Part shown: positions 23,315 through 30,410 of the stretch, piece by piece
Layout of the letters: every line of letters starts with the position of its first letter
Position numbering within the stretch: the first letter of the stretch is position 1
From: an uncultured Eubacteriales bacterium
Lineage (GTDB): Bacteria > Bacillota > Clostridia > Peptostreptococcales > Anaerovoracaceae
DNA: 30,880 bases
Assembly: GCA_902793875.1 (NCBI GenBank)
Contig: CADBFL010000002.1
Coordinates: forward strand, 1-30,880
Direction: 5' to 3'
Position numbers and translations under genes: made by a program
The notes under the pieces: generated by a model
What the model was told of the DNA's origin: nothing
Seen by the model: only the letters and a program-made list of their open reading frames with translations
Databases searched by the model: none

Positions 23315-25489
23315 CTATTCGGAAAGCTCCGCCTTAGCTTCTTCGACTGCTTCAGTAACAGCTTCTTTTACGTCTTCGACCGTTTCCGAAACTGCTTCCC
23401 TGACTTCGTCCATAGCCTCGGCTACAGCTGCTTTTGCAGCGACTGCCGTCTCTTCGACAGCATCCTTTACCTCATCAGCAGCCTCTTTGGCGTCTGCCAC
23501 AGCGTCATCAACGGCTTCCTTGACCTTATCTGCATCACCGGCTTCTTCAGCAGGTTCCTCTGCAGGAAGAGTGGCCTTGATGCTCAGGCTGATCCTTCTC
23601 TTGTCAGGATCGATCTCCATGATCTTGACGTTGACCGTCTCGCCTACCTTGAGCTCGTCGAATACGTTCTCGACTCTCTTGTTGGCGATCTCGGAGATGT
23701 GAACGAGTCCGTCAAGTCCGGCCTCGAGTTCGACGAATGCGCCGTATTCCTTGATCTGCACGACCTTGCCCTCGAGCACATCGCCGACCTGGTACTTGTC
23801 TCCGACAAGCGTCCATGGCTCAGGCTGTGTCTGCTTGAGTCCGAGGCTGATCTTGCCCTTCTCTTCGTTGAGGGAAAGGATCTTTACATTGATGATGTCT
23901 CCGATCCTGAGGACCTCTTCAGGATGTTTGAGCTTGCCCCAGGAGATCTCGGAAATGTGGAGAAGTCCGTCGACTCCGCCGATATCCACGAATGCGCCGT
24001 AGTCAGTAAATCTCATTACCTTACCTTCGACGATATCCCCTACGTTGAGGTTCTCCCAGATCTCGGCAACAGCCTTGCGCTTCTCATCTACCAGAATGGC
24101 TTTTCTCGAGAATACCGCTCTGTTACGTTTTGTGTCTACCCTGATCACTCTTACGTCGAATGTCTGACCGATGAACTCGTCAGCGTTCTCGACATATCTG
24201 TCGGAGAGCTGAGACATCGGGATGAATCCCGTGATCTCCTTGTACGCTGCGATGACGCCGCCGTTCACAGCTCTTGTGACTGTGACTGTGATCGACTCCC
24301 TGTTCTCCATCGCTTCTTCGAGTTCCGCGTAGTTCTCTACAGCTACGAGTCTCTTTGTCGAGAGCATGATCCCGCCCTCGCCGTCATCCGACTTGATGAC
24401 TTTTGCTTTGATTTCGTCGCCTACCTTGAACAGATCAGCCAGTGTCTGACCCTCTTCCATTGCAACCTCGTCTGATCTCAGGATTCCATCCTTCTTGCAG
24501 CCCATGTTGACGATGACGGCATCATCCATAACCTGATCAATCTTACCGTCAACTATGTCTCCCGGCTTAGGTAAACGTAAAGATTTCTCAATGTCATCCA
24601 TGAAATCCATCATTGGATTCTGTTCCATATTCTTGTTGACATTTTCGCTCATTCCAGCAATAACCTCCTTGATAATCCACTCGGGCGTCGAAGCGCCCGC
24701 TATGCAACCTATTTTATTATATTTTGTCAACCTATTCAACAAAGAATTGTCCGCATTTTCAATAAAATAGCTGTTTTTATTGTTTTTTTGAGCAATCTCA
24801 AAGAGCTTTCTGGAATTTGAGCTGTGTTTGTCTCCTATGACTATCATCGCATCGACCTGCGATGCGAGTTCGGCGCAGCTCTTCTGCCTGTCTCTTGTAG
24901 CGTTGCATATCGTGTTCCGGATATCGCAGCCGATGCCTGCCGAGTCGAAAACTTCGAGTATCTCCTGAAGAAGCTCCTGCTTTATCGTAGTCTGGCATAC
25001 GACCAGAGGCTCCCTGTCTTTAAGCTCCGCGGCGGCTGTCTCTGCTTCTTCGGCATTCCCGGTGATAAAGGCCCCGTAGCCGCACCATCCGTTCGTCGCT
25101 TTTACCTCCTGATGCTCCCTGTCGCCGATTATCACAACAGGCTTGCCGTTTTCGTGAGCCTCGCTCACCAGTTTATGTATCTTGGCCACGAACACGCATG
25201 TCGTATCGACGAGCCTGATCCCGCGCGCATCGGCTTTTTCGTAGAACTCCCGCGGCTCGCCGTGCGAACGTACTATGACCGTATCGCCCTCCGAAGCTTC
25301 ATCAAGAGACTCTATCATCTTTACGCCTCTGGATTCGAGCCGTTCGACTACAGCGCTGTTGTGGATGAGATGCCCGCAGGTGTACAGGTTTCCGGTCCTG
25401 TTATTATTTTCAGCCTCGGAAAAAGCCATGTCTATCGCTCTGTCAACGCCGAAGCAGAAGCCCGAATGTTCAGCTCTTATGATTTCCAA
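23315..25489 (-). CDS. ispH: Fusion of HMB-PP reductase IspH (LytB) with ribosomal protein S1, plus helical-repeat tail
   Basis: A 724-residue bifunctional protein. Residues 1 to about 282 are IspH, the 4Fe-4S enzyme making IPP and DMAPP at the end of the MEP pathway. Cluster cysteines are Cys12 (GFCFGVDRA), Cys98 (DTTC) and Cys195 (NTICNATRDRQ), with GHLIHN and DREHQEV nearby. Four S1 RNA-binding repeats follow (about 309-379, 396-465, 483-552, 568-638), the last two with the classic YGAFV.. and GLLHISE/GLVHISE. Residues 654-724 are an Ala/Glu/Val-rich tail made of six 11-residue repeats. The start is a TTG at 25489 with GAGGAAA upstream; the IspH N-terminus MEIIRAEHSGFCFG needs this start. 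The IspH-S1 fusion is a known clostridial arrangement, so it is not a sequencing artefact. The tail is unusual. Confidence 0.95.
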   Translation of the reverse strand: MEIIRAEHSGFCFGVDRAIDMAFSEAENNNRTGNLYTCGHLIHNSAVVERLESRGVKMIESLDEASEGDTVIVRSHGEPREFYEKADARGIRLVDTTCVFVAKIHKLVSEAHENGKPVVIIGDREHQEVKATNGWCGYGAFITGNAEEAETAAAELKDREPLVVCQTTIKQELLQEILEVFDSAGIGCDIRNTICNATRDRQKSCAELASQVDAMIVIGDKHSSNSRKLFEIAQKNNKNSYFIENADNSLLNRLTKYNKIGCIAGASTPEWIIKEVIAGMSENVNKNMEQNPMMDFMDDIEKSLRLPKPGDIVDGKIDQVMDDAVIVNMGCKKDGILRSDEVAMEEGQTLADLFKVGDEIKAKVIKSDDGEGGIMLSTKRLVAVENYAELEEAMENRESITVTVTRAVNGGVIAAYKEITGFIPMSQLSDRYVENADEFIGQTFDVRVIRVDTKRNRAVFSRKAILVDEKRKAVAEIWENLNVGDIVEGKVMRFTDYGAFVDIGGVDGLLHISEISWGKLKHPEEVLRIGDIINVKILSLNEEKGKISLGLKQTQPEPWTLVGDKYQVGDVLEGKVVQIKEYGAFVELEAGLDGLVHISEIANKRVENVFDELKVGETVNVKIMEIDPDKRRISLSIKATLPAEEPAEEAGDADKVKEAVDDAVADAKEAADEVKDAVEETAVAAKAAVAEAMDEVREAVSETVEDVKEAVTEAVEEAKAELSE

Positions 25490-25514
25490 TATTATTTCCT
25501 CTTTTCAGTAATAT

Positions 25515-25539
25515 GGCCAGGGGGACAGACCCCCTGGCC
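25515..25539. repeat. Perfect GC-rich inverted repeat (REP-like hairpin)
   Basis: Arms GGCCAGGGGG (25515-25524) and CCCCCTGGCC (25530-25539) pair perfectly around the loop ACAGA, 25 bases before the ispH-rpsA start. There is no T-tract on either strand, so it is a poor terminator. The GGGGGACAGACCCCC core resembles REP-type palindromes known from other genomes. Only one copy is in the window. The rest of the gap (25490-25590) shows no gene, only a weaker GGAGG/CCTCC dyad at about 25558-25572. Confidence 0.7.
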
Positions 25540-25590
25540 GTAAATTCGCCTGCCGTCAGGAGGATGCCCTCCCGGCCTGTCTTTATATGA

Positions 25591-26610
25591 TCAGAATTTG
25601 CCTGCCACAGCTGCTTCTTCCACCGAAACCGCCACGGATACGGTCATTCCTACCATCGGATTGTTTCCCGCACCGATGAGGCCCATCATCTCTACGTGAG
25701 CCGGTACCGAAGACGAGCCCGCAAACTGCGCGTCTGAGTGCATGCGTCCCATGGTATCCGTCATGCCGTATGAAGCAGGGCCTGCCGCCATGTTGTCAGG
25801 ATGGAGCGTGCGTCCCGTGCCTCCGCCGGAAGCAACCGAGAAGTACTTCTTTCCGGCTTCGAGTCTTTCCTTCTTGTATGTTCCGGCAACAGGATGCTGG
25901 AATCTTGTCGGATTCGTGGAGTTTCCCGTGATCGAAACATCGACGTTCTCTTTCCAGAGTATGGCCACGCCCTCCTGCACGTCATTGGCGCCGTAGCAGT
26001 TGACTTTTGCTCTAGGGCTTTCAGGATCTTTGGAGTAGCACTTGCGGAACACTTCCTTGAGTTCGCCTGTGTAGTAATCGTATTCCGTCTCGACATATGT
26101 GAAGCCGTTGATCCTGGATATGATCTGTGCAGCGTCCTTGCCGAGTCCGTCCAGTATGACCCTGAGAGGTTTCTGACGCACCTTGTTTGCCTTGGAAGCG
26201 ATGCCTATGGCTCCCTCGGCGGCAGCGAACGATTCGTGTCCGGCGAGGAACGCGAAGCATTCGGTGTCCTCTTCGAGGAGCATCTTTCCGAGGTTGCCGT
26301 GTCCGATGCCAACCTTGCGGCGGTCTGCCACCGATCCCGGTATGCAGAATGCCTGAAGGCCTTCGCCTATGGCAGCGGCTGCGTCAGCGGCCTTGCGGCA
26401 GCCCTTTTTGATCGCGATGGCAGCGCCTACAGTGTAAGCCCACTTGGCGTTCTCGAAGCATATCGGCTGGATGTTCTCGATCATGTGATACACATCGAGA
26501 CCGGCGTCCTTTGTGATCTTTTCTGCTTCTTCGATAGATCCGATGCCGTACTCAGCCAGCTTGGAAAGGATCTGTTTTTCTCTTCTTTCGTAAGATTCAA
26601 ATGTAATCAT
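25591..26610 (-). CDS. GGGtGRT-family protein
   Basis: A 339-residue protein carrying the name-giving motif GGGTGRTLHPDN at 262-273 of the GGGtGRT family (PF14057 as I recall it). Other distinctive stretches are ENAKWAYTVGAAIAIKKGC, GIGHGNLGKMLLEEDTECFAFLAGHESFAAAEGAIGIA and a Gly/Met-rich C-terminus (VEMMGLIGAGNNPMVGMTVSVAVSVEE). No signal peptide or membrane helix. The biochemical function is not established. It is encoded 18 bases after an NifU-like iron-sulfur scaffold, a conserved pairing in anaerobes, which points to metal-cluster biogenesis or use. Co-expression from the promoter near 27377 is likely. Confidence 0.9.
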   Translation of the reverse strand: MITFESYERREKQILSKLAEYGIGSIEEAEKITKDAGLDVYHMIENIQPICFENAKWAYTVGAAIAIKKGCRKAADAAAAIGEGLQAFCIPGSVADRRKVGIGHGNLGKMLLEEDTECFAFLAGHESFAAAEGAIGIASKANKVRQKPLRVILDGLGKDAAQIISRINGFTYVETEYDYYTGELKEVFRKCYSKDPESPRAKVNCYGANDVQEGVAILWKENVDVSITGNSTNPTRFQHPVAGTYKKERLEAGKKYFSVASGGGTGRTLHPDNMAAGPASYGMTDTMGRMHSDAQFAGSSSVPAHVEMMGLIGAGNNPMVGMTVSVAVSVEEAAVAGKF

Positions 26611-26628
26611 TTCTCTTTCCTCCCTGTA

Positions 26629-27321
26629 TCATTCTTTTCTAGGATCTATCAGTTTAACGGCGTCATCGACGCGGCCGTACTGGCCGGAAGCCTTTTCGAC
26701 TGCTGTCGCGGCGTCATCGCCCGCCTTGAGGAAGTCCATCATCTTGCCGAAGTTGAGATATTTGTATCCGATGATCTCGTCATCTTCATCAAGAGCAAGC
26801 TGCGTGATGTATCCTTCAGTAAGGTCGAGATATCTCGGGCCCTTTTCGAGGGTGCCGTATGTGGTGCCCACCATGGATCTCGTTCCCTTGCCGAGGTCCT
26901 CGAGGCCCGCTCCGATCTGGAGACCGCCCTCTGAGAAAGCGCTCTGGGAACGCCCGTAGACGATCTGAAGGAAAATCTCTCTCATGGCCGTGTTGATGGC
27001 ATCGCACACAAGGTCTGTGTTGAGCGCTTCGAGGACCGTGAGTCCCGGGAGTATCTCGGACGCCATGGCGGCCGAATGCGTCATTCCGGAGCAGCCGATG
27101 GTCTCAACCAGCGCCTCCTGGATGATCCCGTCCTTTACATTGAGTGAAAGCTTGCAGGCTCCCTGCTGAGGCGCGCACCAGCCGACGCCGTGGGTGTATC
27201 CGGAAATATCGGATATCTGTTTAGGTTTTACCCACTTGCCTTCTTCAGGAATCGGTGCAGAGCCGTGATGTACTCCCTGGTGAACCGGGCACATGCCTTT
27301 CACTTCTGCCGAATAAATCAT
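26629..27321 (-). CDS. NifU/IscU-like iron-sulfur cluster assembly scaffold protein
   Basis: A 230-residue protein with an IscU-type core: GACKLSLNVKDGIIQEA (Cys56), VETIGCSGMTHSAAMASEIL (Cys77), and LNTDLVCDAINTAM (Cys106), corresponding to the three cluster-ligand positions of NifU-N/IscU. The N-terminal extension adds Cys11 and Cys49 (MCPVHQGVHHG, GVGWCAPQQG), not found in simple IscU, and the C-terminal ~90 residues (GPRYLDLTEGYITQLALDEDDE onward) are specific to this subfamily. Strong AGGAGGG ribosome site before ATG 27321. First gene of a two-gene unit with the GGGtGRT protein. Role as a scaffold is inferred from homology. Confidence 0.88.
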   Translation of the reverse strand: MIYSAEVKGMCPVHQGVHHGSAPIPEEGKWVKPKQISDISGYTHGVGWCAPQQGACKLSLNVKDGIIQEALVETIGCSGMTHSAAMASEILPGLTVLEALNTDLVCDAINTAMREIFLQIVYGRSQSAFSEGGLQIGAGLEDLGKGTRSMVGTTYGTLEKGPRYLDLTEGYITQLALDEDDEIIGYKYLNFGKMMDFLKAGDDAATAVEKASGQYGRVDDAVKLIDPRKE

Positions 27322-27371
27322 AATATTACCCTCCTGATTTCAGTTGATCTGATTAATCCATACACGCTGAT

Positions 27372-27380
27372 TTTATAGCA
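27372..27380 (-). promoter_or_regulatory. Extended -10 promoter of the scaffold/GGGtGRT operon
   Basis: Minus-strand TGCTATAAA (27380-27372) is an extended -10 (TGn plus TATAAA), about 51 bases before the ATG. The -35 is poorly defined (TTGTTG, 15 bases upstream), which is tolerated at extended -10 promoters. Confidence 0.5.
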
Positions 27381-27412
27381 TAAAAAGAAATACAACAAGT
27401 GCCTAAATGCTC

Positions 27413-27700
27413 TTATATCTCAAAATCGCACGCGACGGATCCGCTGTGGACCTCGTGCATGCGCTTTTTTACGGGCATGTGCACCGGATGCGTCTGGTAT
27501 GCGTCGAATGCCTCTCTGCTCTCAAAAAGAGTCACGAGCGCCAGATCATACGACCTTTCGCTGTGCAGTATGTCCGCCCCCGCTTCGAGCTCGAGCATCC
27601 CTTCTATCCTGCCCTTCATGCCGTAGAAATTCTCTACCAGCTGAGGGATCTCATCCCTGTATTCGTCTTTGATCCTGAACATTACGATGTGTCTTATCAT
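27413..27700 (-). CDS. Dabb-family (stress responsive alpha/beta barrel) protein
   Basis: A 95-residue protein with a single Dabb domain: MIRHIVMFRIKDEY at the start, LVENFYGMKGRIEGMLELEAGADI in the middle, and YDLALVTLFESREAFDAYQTHPVH, then a basic end (MPVKKRMHEVHSGSVACDFEI). These small dimeric ferredoxin-like barrels appear in stress-induced and polyketide-cyclase-like proteins; the ligand is unknown. ATG at 27700 is chosen since the domain begins there and AAAGGAAAG lies upstream; the open frame to 27769 crosses the promoter. It is a single gene under a TTGCAA/TATAAT promoter overlapped by a 24-base palindrome. Confidence 0.88.
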   Translation of the reverse strand: MIRHIVMFRIKDEYRDEIPQLVENFYGMKGRIEGMLELEAGADILHSERSYDLALVTLFESREAFDAYQTHPVHMPVKKRMHEVHSGSVACDFEI

Positions 27701-27731
27701 GGATACTGTCTTTCCTTTCACTTCAATGCAG

Positions 27732-27755
27732 CTGTAATGATTATAAGTATTACAG
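27732..27755. promoter_or_regulatory. 24-base near-perfect palindrome, probable operator of the Dabb gene
   Basis: Outer arms CTGTAAT and ATTACAG flank a centre containing TTATAA; 20 of 24 positions are symmetric. It covers the -10 of the Dabb promoter, where a bound repressor would block polymerase. The inner TAATGATTAT resembles half of Fur/PerR-type boxes, but the regulator is unknown. Confidence 0.6.
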
Positions 27756-27769
27756 GACTGCGATTGCAA
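27740..27769 (-). promoter_or_regulatory. Promoter of the Dabb gene
   Basis: Minus-strand TTGCAA (27769-27764) and a perfect TATAAT (27745-27740) with an 18-base spacer. About 40 bases before the ATG at 27700. Confidence 0.7.
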
Positions 27770-27796
27770 TGATTTCAGACAGCATTCCGCTCCGCT

Positions 27797-28318
27797 TCAG
27801 TCAGCCGCGCTTTCCATCCTCGAAAGCGTCTTGTCGAGGAACATCTTGATCCTGTTCACGTCTCCCGCTTCAGCAGCCTCTCTGATGCGGGCGGCCATCT
27901 CTCTTTCCTCTCTTATCTCCCTGCTCATGATCCTGTCGGCGAAGATAACTATCTTGTATCTGAAATCCAGCATCTTGACATCAGGGTAATACATCAGCCG
28001 CAGGCTGTCTATGTCGACTCTTCCGCGGCGGGCGTACACGAGCTCCGGCTCGATAAGATAGCTTTCGGCATTTATGAGATGATCCGAGCTTGTCTCGCTC
28101 ATGCTTATCAGGTTTCTGACCAGCAGAAGTTTGTCGTACAGCCTCATCCGCGGCGGATCGAGCCTGGCGAAGCTGTCCGTCTTATAGCTGAAAGCGTATC
28201 TGTCCTCTTCTCTTATGATGGACATCCTCATGAAACCGGGGCAGTAATTCTGCGTAAGTATCTCTTCAACATATGACGGCATCCTGTATCCGGCCATGTT
28301 CTGTCTTATCCTTTCCAT
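27797..28318 (-). CDS. DUF6382/EssB-like pseudokinase-type protein of the Tad-like locus
   Basis: A 173-residue soluble protein, no signal or membrane helix. The stretch LLLVRNLISMSETSSDHLINAESYLIEPELVYAR, followed by SLRLMYYPDVKMLDF, has the layout of DUF6382, an EssB-like kinase-fold remnant: a short helix, YL-(I/L)-(E/D)-P, then a strand with YYP/YLP. No catalytic kinase motifs are present. In clostridial homologs this domain is usually followed by an FHA domain; here the protein ends in a charged helix (REIREEREMAARIREAAEAGD), without FHA. It follows the second TadE-like gene by 12 bases with an AAAGGAG ribosome site, so it belongs to that operon. Family call is by pattern, moderate confidence. 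Confidence 0.6.
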   Translation of the reverse strand: MERIRQNMAGYRMPSYVEEILTQNYCPGFMRMSIIREEDRYAFSYKTDSFARLDPPRMRLYDKLLLVRNLISMSETSSDHLINAESYLIEPELVYARRGRVDIDSLRLMYYPDVKMLDFRYKIVIFADRIMSREIREEREMAARIREAAEAGDVNRIKMFLDKTLSRMESAAD

Positions 28319-28330
28319 GCCTGCTCCTTT

Positions 28331-29092
28331 CTATCCCCCGCACTTTGAGCACGGAGTATATCCTCTCCCGATCGCAGTTTCTTTATCTGTCTCTATGAAA
28401 TTCCTCTGGAGCGAAGGACAGCCCGGCAGATGATAATCTTCGCCGGCAGACGGGAAATAGTATATGAGCGTTCCGTTTGCCGCTTTGCCGCTTCTGCACA
28501 GAGGACAGGACTTGTATTTTTTTCTGACGGAGCCGCTGAGTGTGCCCGACCTTGAATTCGCCCGCAGGAATCCGCATCCCTCCGAGTGGTATTTCTCGCC
28601 CCTTTTGGGGAATATGAACACGGGAACTGAATCATCATCCATGAAATCGTCCTCTGTCATCCTGCGGACATTCCTTTCGCGGCCCACATACGCCCGGGTG
28701 ACAAGCGACAGATCGTAATGAGCGTCCGCTTTTATCCCCAGAGGGTTCGGAGTCCCGAGCACAAGCCTGTATCTGACTGCTATCAGTTCGTCCACGCCCC
28801 ATCTTTCGGTCCTTATCCCTGCATCCGTGAGAACGGCCGACCTTATCTGCGAGTGTTTTGACGTTATCTCGTTTTTGAGTCTGTACGGGACGGCGACCCC
28901 TGTATCTGCGACTGCTGCCTCGGCAGCTCCTCTTCTCAGCTCATTGGCTGCGATGAAATTACAGTCCTCGATGCATGCATACATCAGGATCACTGAGCTC
29001 ATCACCATGACGGCGATGATGAGCACAGGCAGAGATATCGCGGCCTCGACCAGGTAGTTCCCTTTTTTATTTATACGAATCCTCGAAAACAT
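28331..29092 (-). CDS. TadE-like pseudopilin with two tandem C-terminal Cys/His (zinc-type) modules
   Basis: A 253-residue protein. The N-terminus NKKGNYLVEAAISLPVLIIAVMV is a class III-like prepilin signal: Gly11 at the predicted cleavage site, Glu at +5 (Glu16), and a hydrophobic helix (about 17-38). The middle region is extracytoplasmic. The C-terminus holds two copies of one module: His169-x3-Cys173-x22-Cys196-x2-Cys199 and His221-x3-Cys225-x22-Cys248-x2-Cys251, each preceded by F-P-x2-G-E-x-Y. This resembles the small YHxxGC...C..C metal-binding repeats found at the ends of some exported clostridial proteins. It overlaps the upstream DUF5702 gene by 26 bases and is 12 bases from the next gene. 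Function is unknown; a minor pilin or a wall-exposed metal-binding subunit is plausible. Confidence 0.8.
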   Translation of the reverse strand: MFSRIRINKKGNYLVEAAISLPVLIIAVMVMSSVILMYACIEDCNFIAANELRRGAAEAAVADTGVAVPYRLKNEITSKHSQIRSAVLTDAGIRTERWGVDELIAVRYRLVLGTPNPLGIKADAHYDLSLVTRAYVGRERNVRRMTEDDFMDDDSVPVFIFPKRGEKYHSEGCGFLRANSRSGTLSGSVRKKYKSCPLCRSGKAANGTLIYYFPSAGEDYHLPGCPSLQRNFIETDKETAIGRGYTPCSKCGG

Positions 29093-30410
29093 ATGTCCTT
29101 CCGTTCGCGTCTATGGTGAATCTGGTGCCGGTATAATACTCCATCATGTTGAAGTCCCTGTAGTATCTGTATTTCATGTTGACCGTAACAAGGTCCATGA
29201 TCCTGAGAAGCCTCGTATTCCCGTTCATGGCCAGTATCATCACCATCAGGTATTCATCGTAATTCAGGCCTTCCTTTATCTGCGCCATATTGCCGATGCT
29301 GCCGGATATGCCGCTCAGTTCGCCTCTTTTCTCATCGAGATTCTCTCTGGATTCCTCGTCCAGTTTTTTGCGCACATCATCCGAATCCAGGACAGCGCCC
29401 AATCCTGTCTTCCATTGCTCCGGAGTTTTCAGGACAGGCACTCTGCCGTCGGAATAAAGATCCTCAAGATCCATCTCCGTCTCGAGAGCCGCCCATGCCT
29501 CGGCGACTATCACCTGCGTCACGAGGCCCAGGGGACCCGGCGTGATCGTTTCGGCGACGGCTATCACCATTTCGACCTTTGCAGGGTCCCTGTACAAAGA
29601 CAGCAGGTTCAGAGCGTTCCTGGCCAGAAACAGCCGCCTTCTGCAGGCTCTGTAATTGACTTCGTCATCGGGGCTTCCCTTTATGATGTATTCCCATTCG
29701 TTGACAAAAAAGTGCTCCTTGTCATCCGCTGCCGTCACATGATTGTTGAATCTGCTCTGGATCAGCAGTATCTCCGCCCCTGAAGCCGCGATCCTGTTTT
29801 TCAGAGCGTTTTCGTCTCCGATCTCTCTGGCGTACTCTGTCAGGGCGTCCGCGCTGACGCTGCCTCCGGCTCCGCCTGACGGCAGGGTATCCAGCACTAC
29901 ACGGTCATTTATGATGCGGCCTTCTTCATCGTATCCTTCACCTGTATCGAGGTTTCTGTATGTCCTTCCCCTGCCGTTTATCAGTTCTGATGCCGCGCTG
30001 CCCGCAAAGCCCCGTCTCAGCGCCTCCCTGAAATTATCCGGGTCACCGAGCTCATATCCGGTGAGGTCGGCATTTGCGCCGGTTATTGCCGCATCGAGTT
30101 TCCCCTCTGCCGAATACGCGAGATAGGCATTGAGCTTTTCGGACACCTCGGAATCATTACCGAAATATGCCATCAGCGAATAATCCTCGAGCAGGTGGAC
30201 GTCGTATTCCGAAAGCACGGCTTTTGTCCATACCCTCCCGAAAGCCTCGCACTCGCTGCTGACGACCAGTCGTCTCGATACTCCTATGGCGGCAGCCATG
30301 CAGATCGCAAAGCCGAGAAAAATGATCGCGGTAAGCACCATGGATGATCCTTTTTTCGTCCTCAGCAGGGACAGCCTTTTATTTCCTTTTTTATCTCCCG
30401 AGTATCTCAC
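29067..30410 (-). CDS. DUF5702-like, TadG-type membrane-anchored extracytoplasmic protein
   Basis: A 447-residue protein with a short basic N-terminus (RLSLLRTKKGSSMV), one hydrophobic helix (about 24-45, LTAIIFLGFAICMAAAIGV) and a long extracytoplasmic region. Landmarks include SEYDVHLLEDYSLMAYFG, FNNHVTAADDKEHFFVNEWEYIIKGSPDDEVNY, RRRLFLARNALNLLSLY, GLVTQVIVAEAWAALE and MKYRYYRDFNMMEYYTGTRF. This pattern matches DUF5702, found in Firmicute Tad-like loci. The start is a GTG at 30410, overlapping the upstream gene by 20 bases; ATG at codon 24 is an alternative with AAAGGATC upstream but would lose the basic pre-helix residues. The pilin-like KKG motif lacks Glu+5 (Leu instead). Confidence 0.75.
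   Translation of the reverse strand: MRYSGDKKGNKRLSLLRTKKGSSMVLTAIIFLGFAICMAAAIGVSRRLVVSSECEAFGRVWTKAVLSEYDVHLLEDYSLMAYFGNDSEVSEKLNAYLAYSAEGKLDAAITGANADLTGYELGDPDNFREALRRGFAGSAASELINGRGRTYRNLDTGEGYDEEGRIINDRVVLDTLPSGGAGGSVSADALTEYAREIGDENALKNRIAASGAEILLIQSRFNNHVTAADDKEHFFVNEWEYIIKGSPDDEVNYRACRRRLFLARNALNLLSLYRDPAKVEMVIAVAETITPGPLGLVTQVIVAEAWAALETEMDLEDLYSDGRVPVLKTPEQWKTGLGAVLDSDDVRKKLDEESRENLDEKRGELSGISGSIGNMAQIKEGLNYDEYLMVMILAMNGNTRLLRIMDLVTVNMKYRYYRDFNMMEYYTGTRFTIDANGRTYVFEDSYK

Noticed and set aside
23276..24475. 399-codon plus-strand frame opposite ispH-rpsA
   Set aside because: Antisense shadow, Leu/Asp/Tyr-rich with no domain signature; caused by codon bias of the S1 coding strand.
23315..25489. 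IspH-S1 join as a frameshift or assembly error
   Set aside because: The fusion is a known clostridial architecture, and the linker is in frame with consistent codon use.
25801..26934. 377-codon plus-strand frame opposite the GGGtGRT and scaffold genes
   Set aside because: Shadow frame; crosses the boundary of two well-supported genes and has no recognisable motif.
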